Positions 63,673 through 64,000 of a stretch of 64,000 bases of DNA are shown here, one piece after another. Positions within the stretch are counted from its first letter, which is position 1. Each line of letters opens with the position of its first letter. The translations under genes were made by a program, and so were the position numbers. The stretch comes from Desulfobacterales bacterium (GTDB lineage Bacteria > Desulfobacterota > Desulfobacteria > Desulfobacterales > JAFDDL01), in the NCBI GenBank assembly GCA_034003325.1, contig JAVEYW010000017.1, positions 1 to 64,000 on the forward strand, read 5' to 3'. The notes below the pieces were generated by a model. It saw only the letters and a program-made list of their open reading frames with translations. It did not search any database and was not told the origin of the DNA.

Positions 63673-63818
63673 TGCCGGCCGTGCAGGGTACGCAAGGCCG
63701 GCATAGGCCCTTTACCAGAAAAATGCACGCTTTTGCGTGTATATTCGCCGAAGGTGAAAGATGGCTTTTATGCCTCCTATCATCCCAGCCTTCCAGCTTC
63801 CGGCGTTGCCGGGTTAGG
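63673..63818 (+). repeat. Multi-hairpin dispersed repeat, copy 4
   Basis: A leading hairpin with a perfect 8-bp stem TGCCGGCC/GGCCGGCA (63673-63703) is followed by ATAGGCCCTTTACCAG and the three usual hairpins: ATGCACGC/GCGTGTAT, TTCGCC-GAA-GGTGAA and TCCGGC-GTT-GCCGGG. It ends in TAGG directly at the purH stop codon (minus strand). It is the most complete copy. Confidence 0.88.
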
Positions 63819-64000
63819 TCAATGCTTGAAGCTTCTTTGCCCGGTATACACCATCGTGGCGCCGGCTTCATTGCAGGCTTCAATGGACTGATAATCATTG
63901 TCGGAGCCGCCCGGTTGAATGACGGCTGACACGCCCTCCCGAAGGCCCACATCCACGCCGTCTCTGAACGGGAAAAAGGCATCGCTCACCATGGCCGCAC
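63819..64000 (-). CDS. purH: Bifunctional purine biosynthesis protein PurH, C-terminal end (partial)
   Basis: Only the last 60 codons are in the window; the 5' part lies beyond the right edge. The readable end contains [36 protein letters not shown] and the terminal [11 protein letters not shown], all highly conserved in the AICAR transformylase domain. The stop codon TGA is at 63821-63819. The dispersed repeat abuts the stop. Confidence 0.95.
   Translation of the reverse strand, partial: AAMVSDAFFPFRDGVDVGLREGVSAVIQPGGSDNDYQSIEACNEAGATMVYTGQRSFKH

Overview
The window looks like chromosomal DNA of a Gram-negative anaerobe from the Desulfobacterota (former Deltaproteobacteria), probably order Desulfobacterales. 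This rests on gene content and order: a rimP-nusA-infB-DUF503-rbfA-nrnA-truB-rpsO-pnp-M16-dut block, an archaeal-type aldolase for the alternative start of aromatic synthesis, GTP-dependent PEP carboxykinase, fused ADP-forming acyl-CoA synthetase, phenylacetate-CoA ligase paired with an ACT protein, TRAP transport, sigma-54 regulation and many radical SAM enzymes. No sulfate-respiration gene is present, so the placement is an inference. Almost everything is housekeeping DNA. Mobile DNA is limited to the first codons of an IS transposase at the left edge, a broken toxin gene and dispersed repeats.

Layout. 1-12355: IS end, tRNA-Gly(CCC), terminator, then a long plus-strand translation/RNA operon (rimP to pnp, M16 protease, dut), a layout like the metY-rimP-nusA operon of E. 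coli. 12416-14180: WalJ-type hydrolase, AbrB antitoxin with a truncated VapC-like PIN toxin, tRNA-Phe(GAA). 14306-29400: mpl, sirtuin, hemL, PHP phosphatase, trxB, porin, KamA-family enzyme, ampG, GTP-PEPCK, rdgB, recX, yceD and a RibD/DHFR-like reductase. 29546-38155: a CPA2 antiporter fused to a PTS EIIA domain, glnE, purF, a radical SAM protein and a Ser/Thr kinase with a cyclic-nucleotide-type domain. 38517-42897: an unlisted 47-residue Cys-rich protein, ADH synthase, nth, a PP-loop thiouridylase-like enzyme and rlmN. 42969-49207: ffh-rpsP-khpA-rimM-trmD-SPOUT methylase-rplS-rnhB-yraN-rsmI. 49197-54824: acyl-CoA synthetase, radical SAM protein, paaK and ACT protein. 54914-61826 (minus strand): histidine kinase, lipoprotein and sigma-54 response regulator in the order of QseE-QseG-QseF (GlrK-QseG-GlrR), followed by a TRAP transporter. 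62514-64000: a sigma-54-type promoter, a possible short terminated transcript, a FeeM-like N-acyltransferase gene and the 3' end of purH.

The most unusual signals are non-coding. Four copies of a ~115-145 bp element with three or four hairpins all lie in the same orientation, and their sequence differences are G-U/A-U changes that keep pairing only in plus-strand RNA. Two copies of a second palindromic repeat sit at gene 3' ends. A heptamer array with a perfect 26-bp inverted repeat lies between rnhB and yraN. A sigma-54 promoter with a U-tract hairpin lies beside the QseEGF-like cluster, recalling the enterobacterial GlmY/GlrR arrangement. The small Cys-rich gene has its own ribosome-binding site and a perfect terminator and may be the best undescribed protein here.
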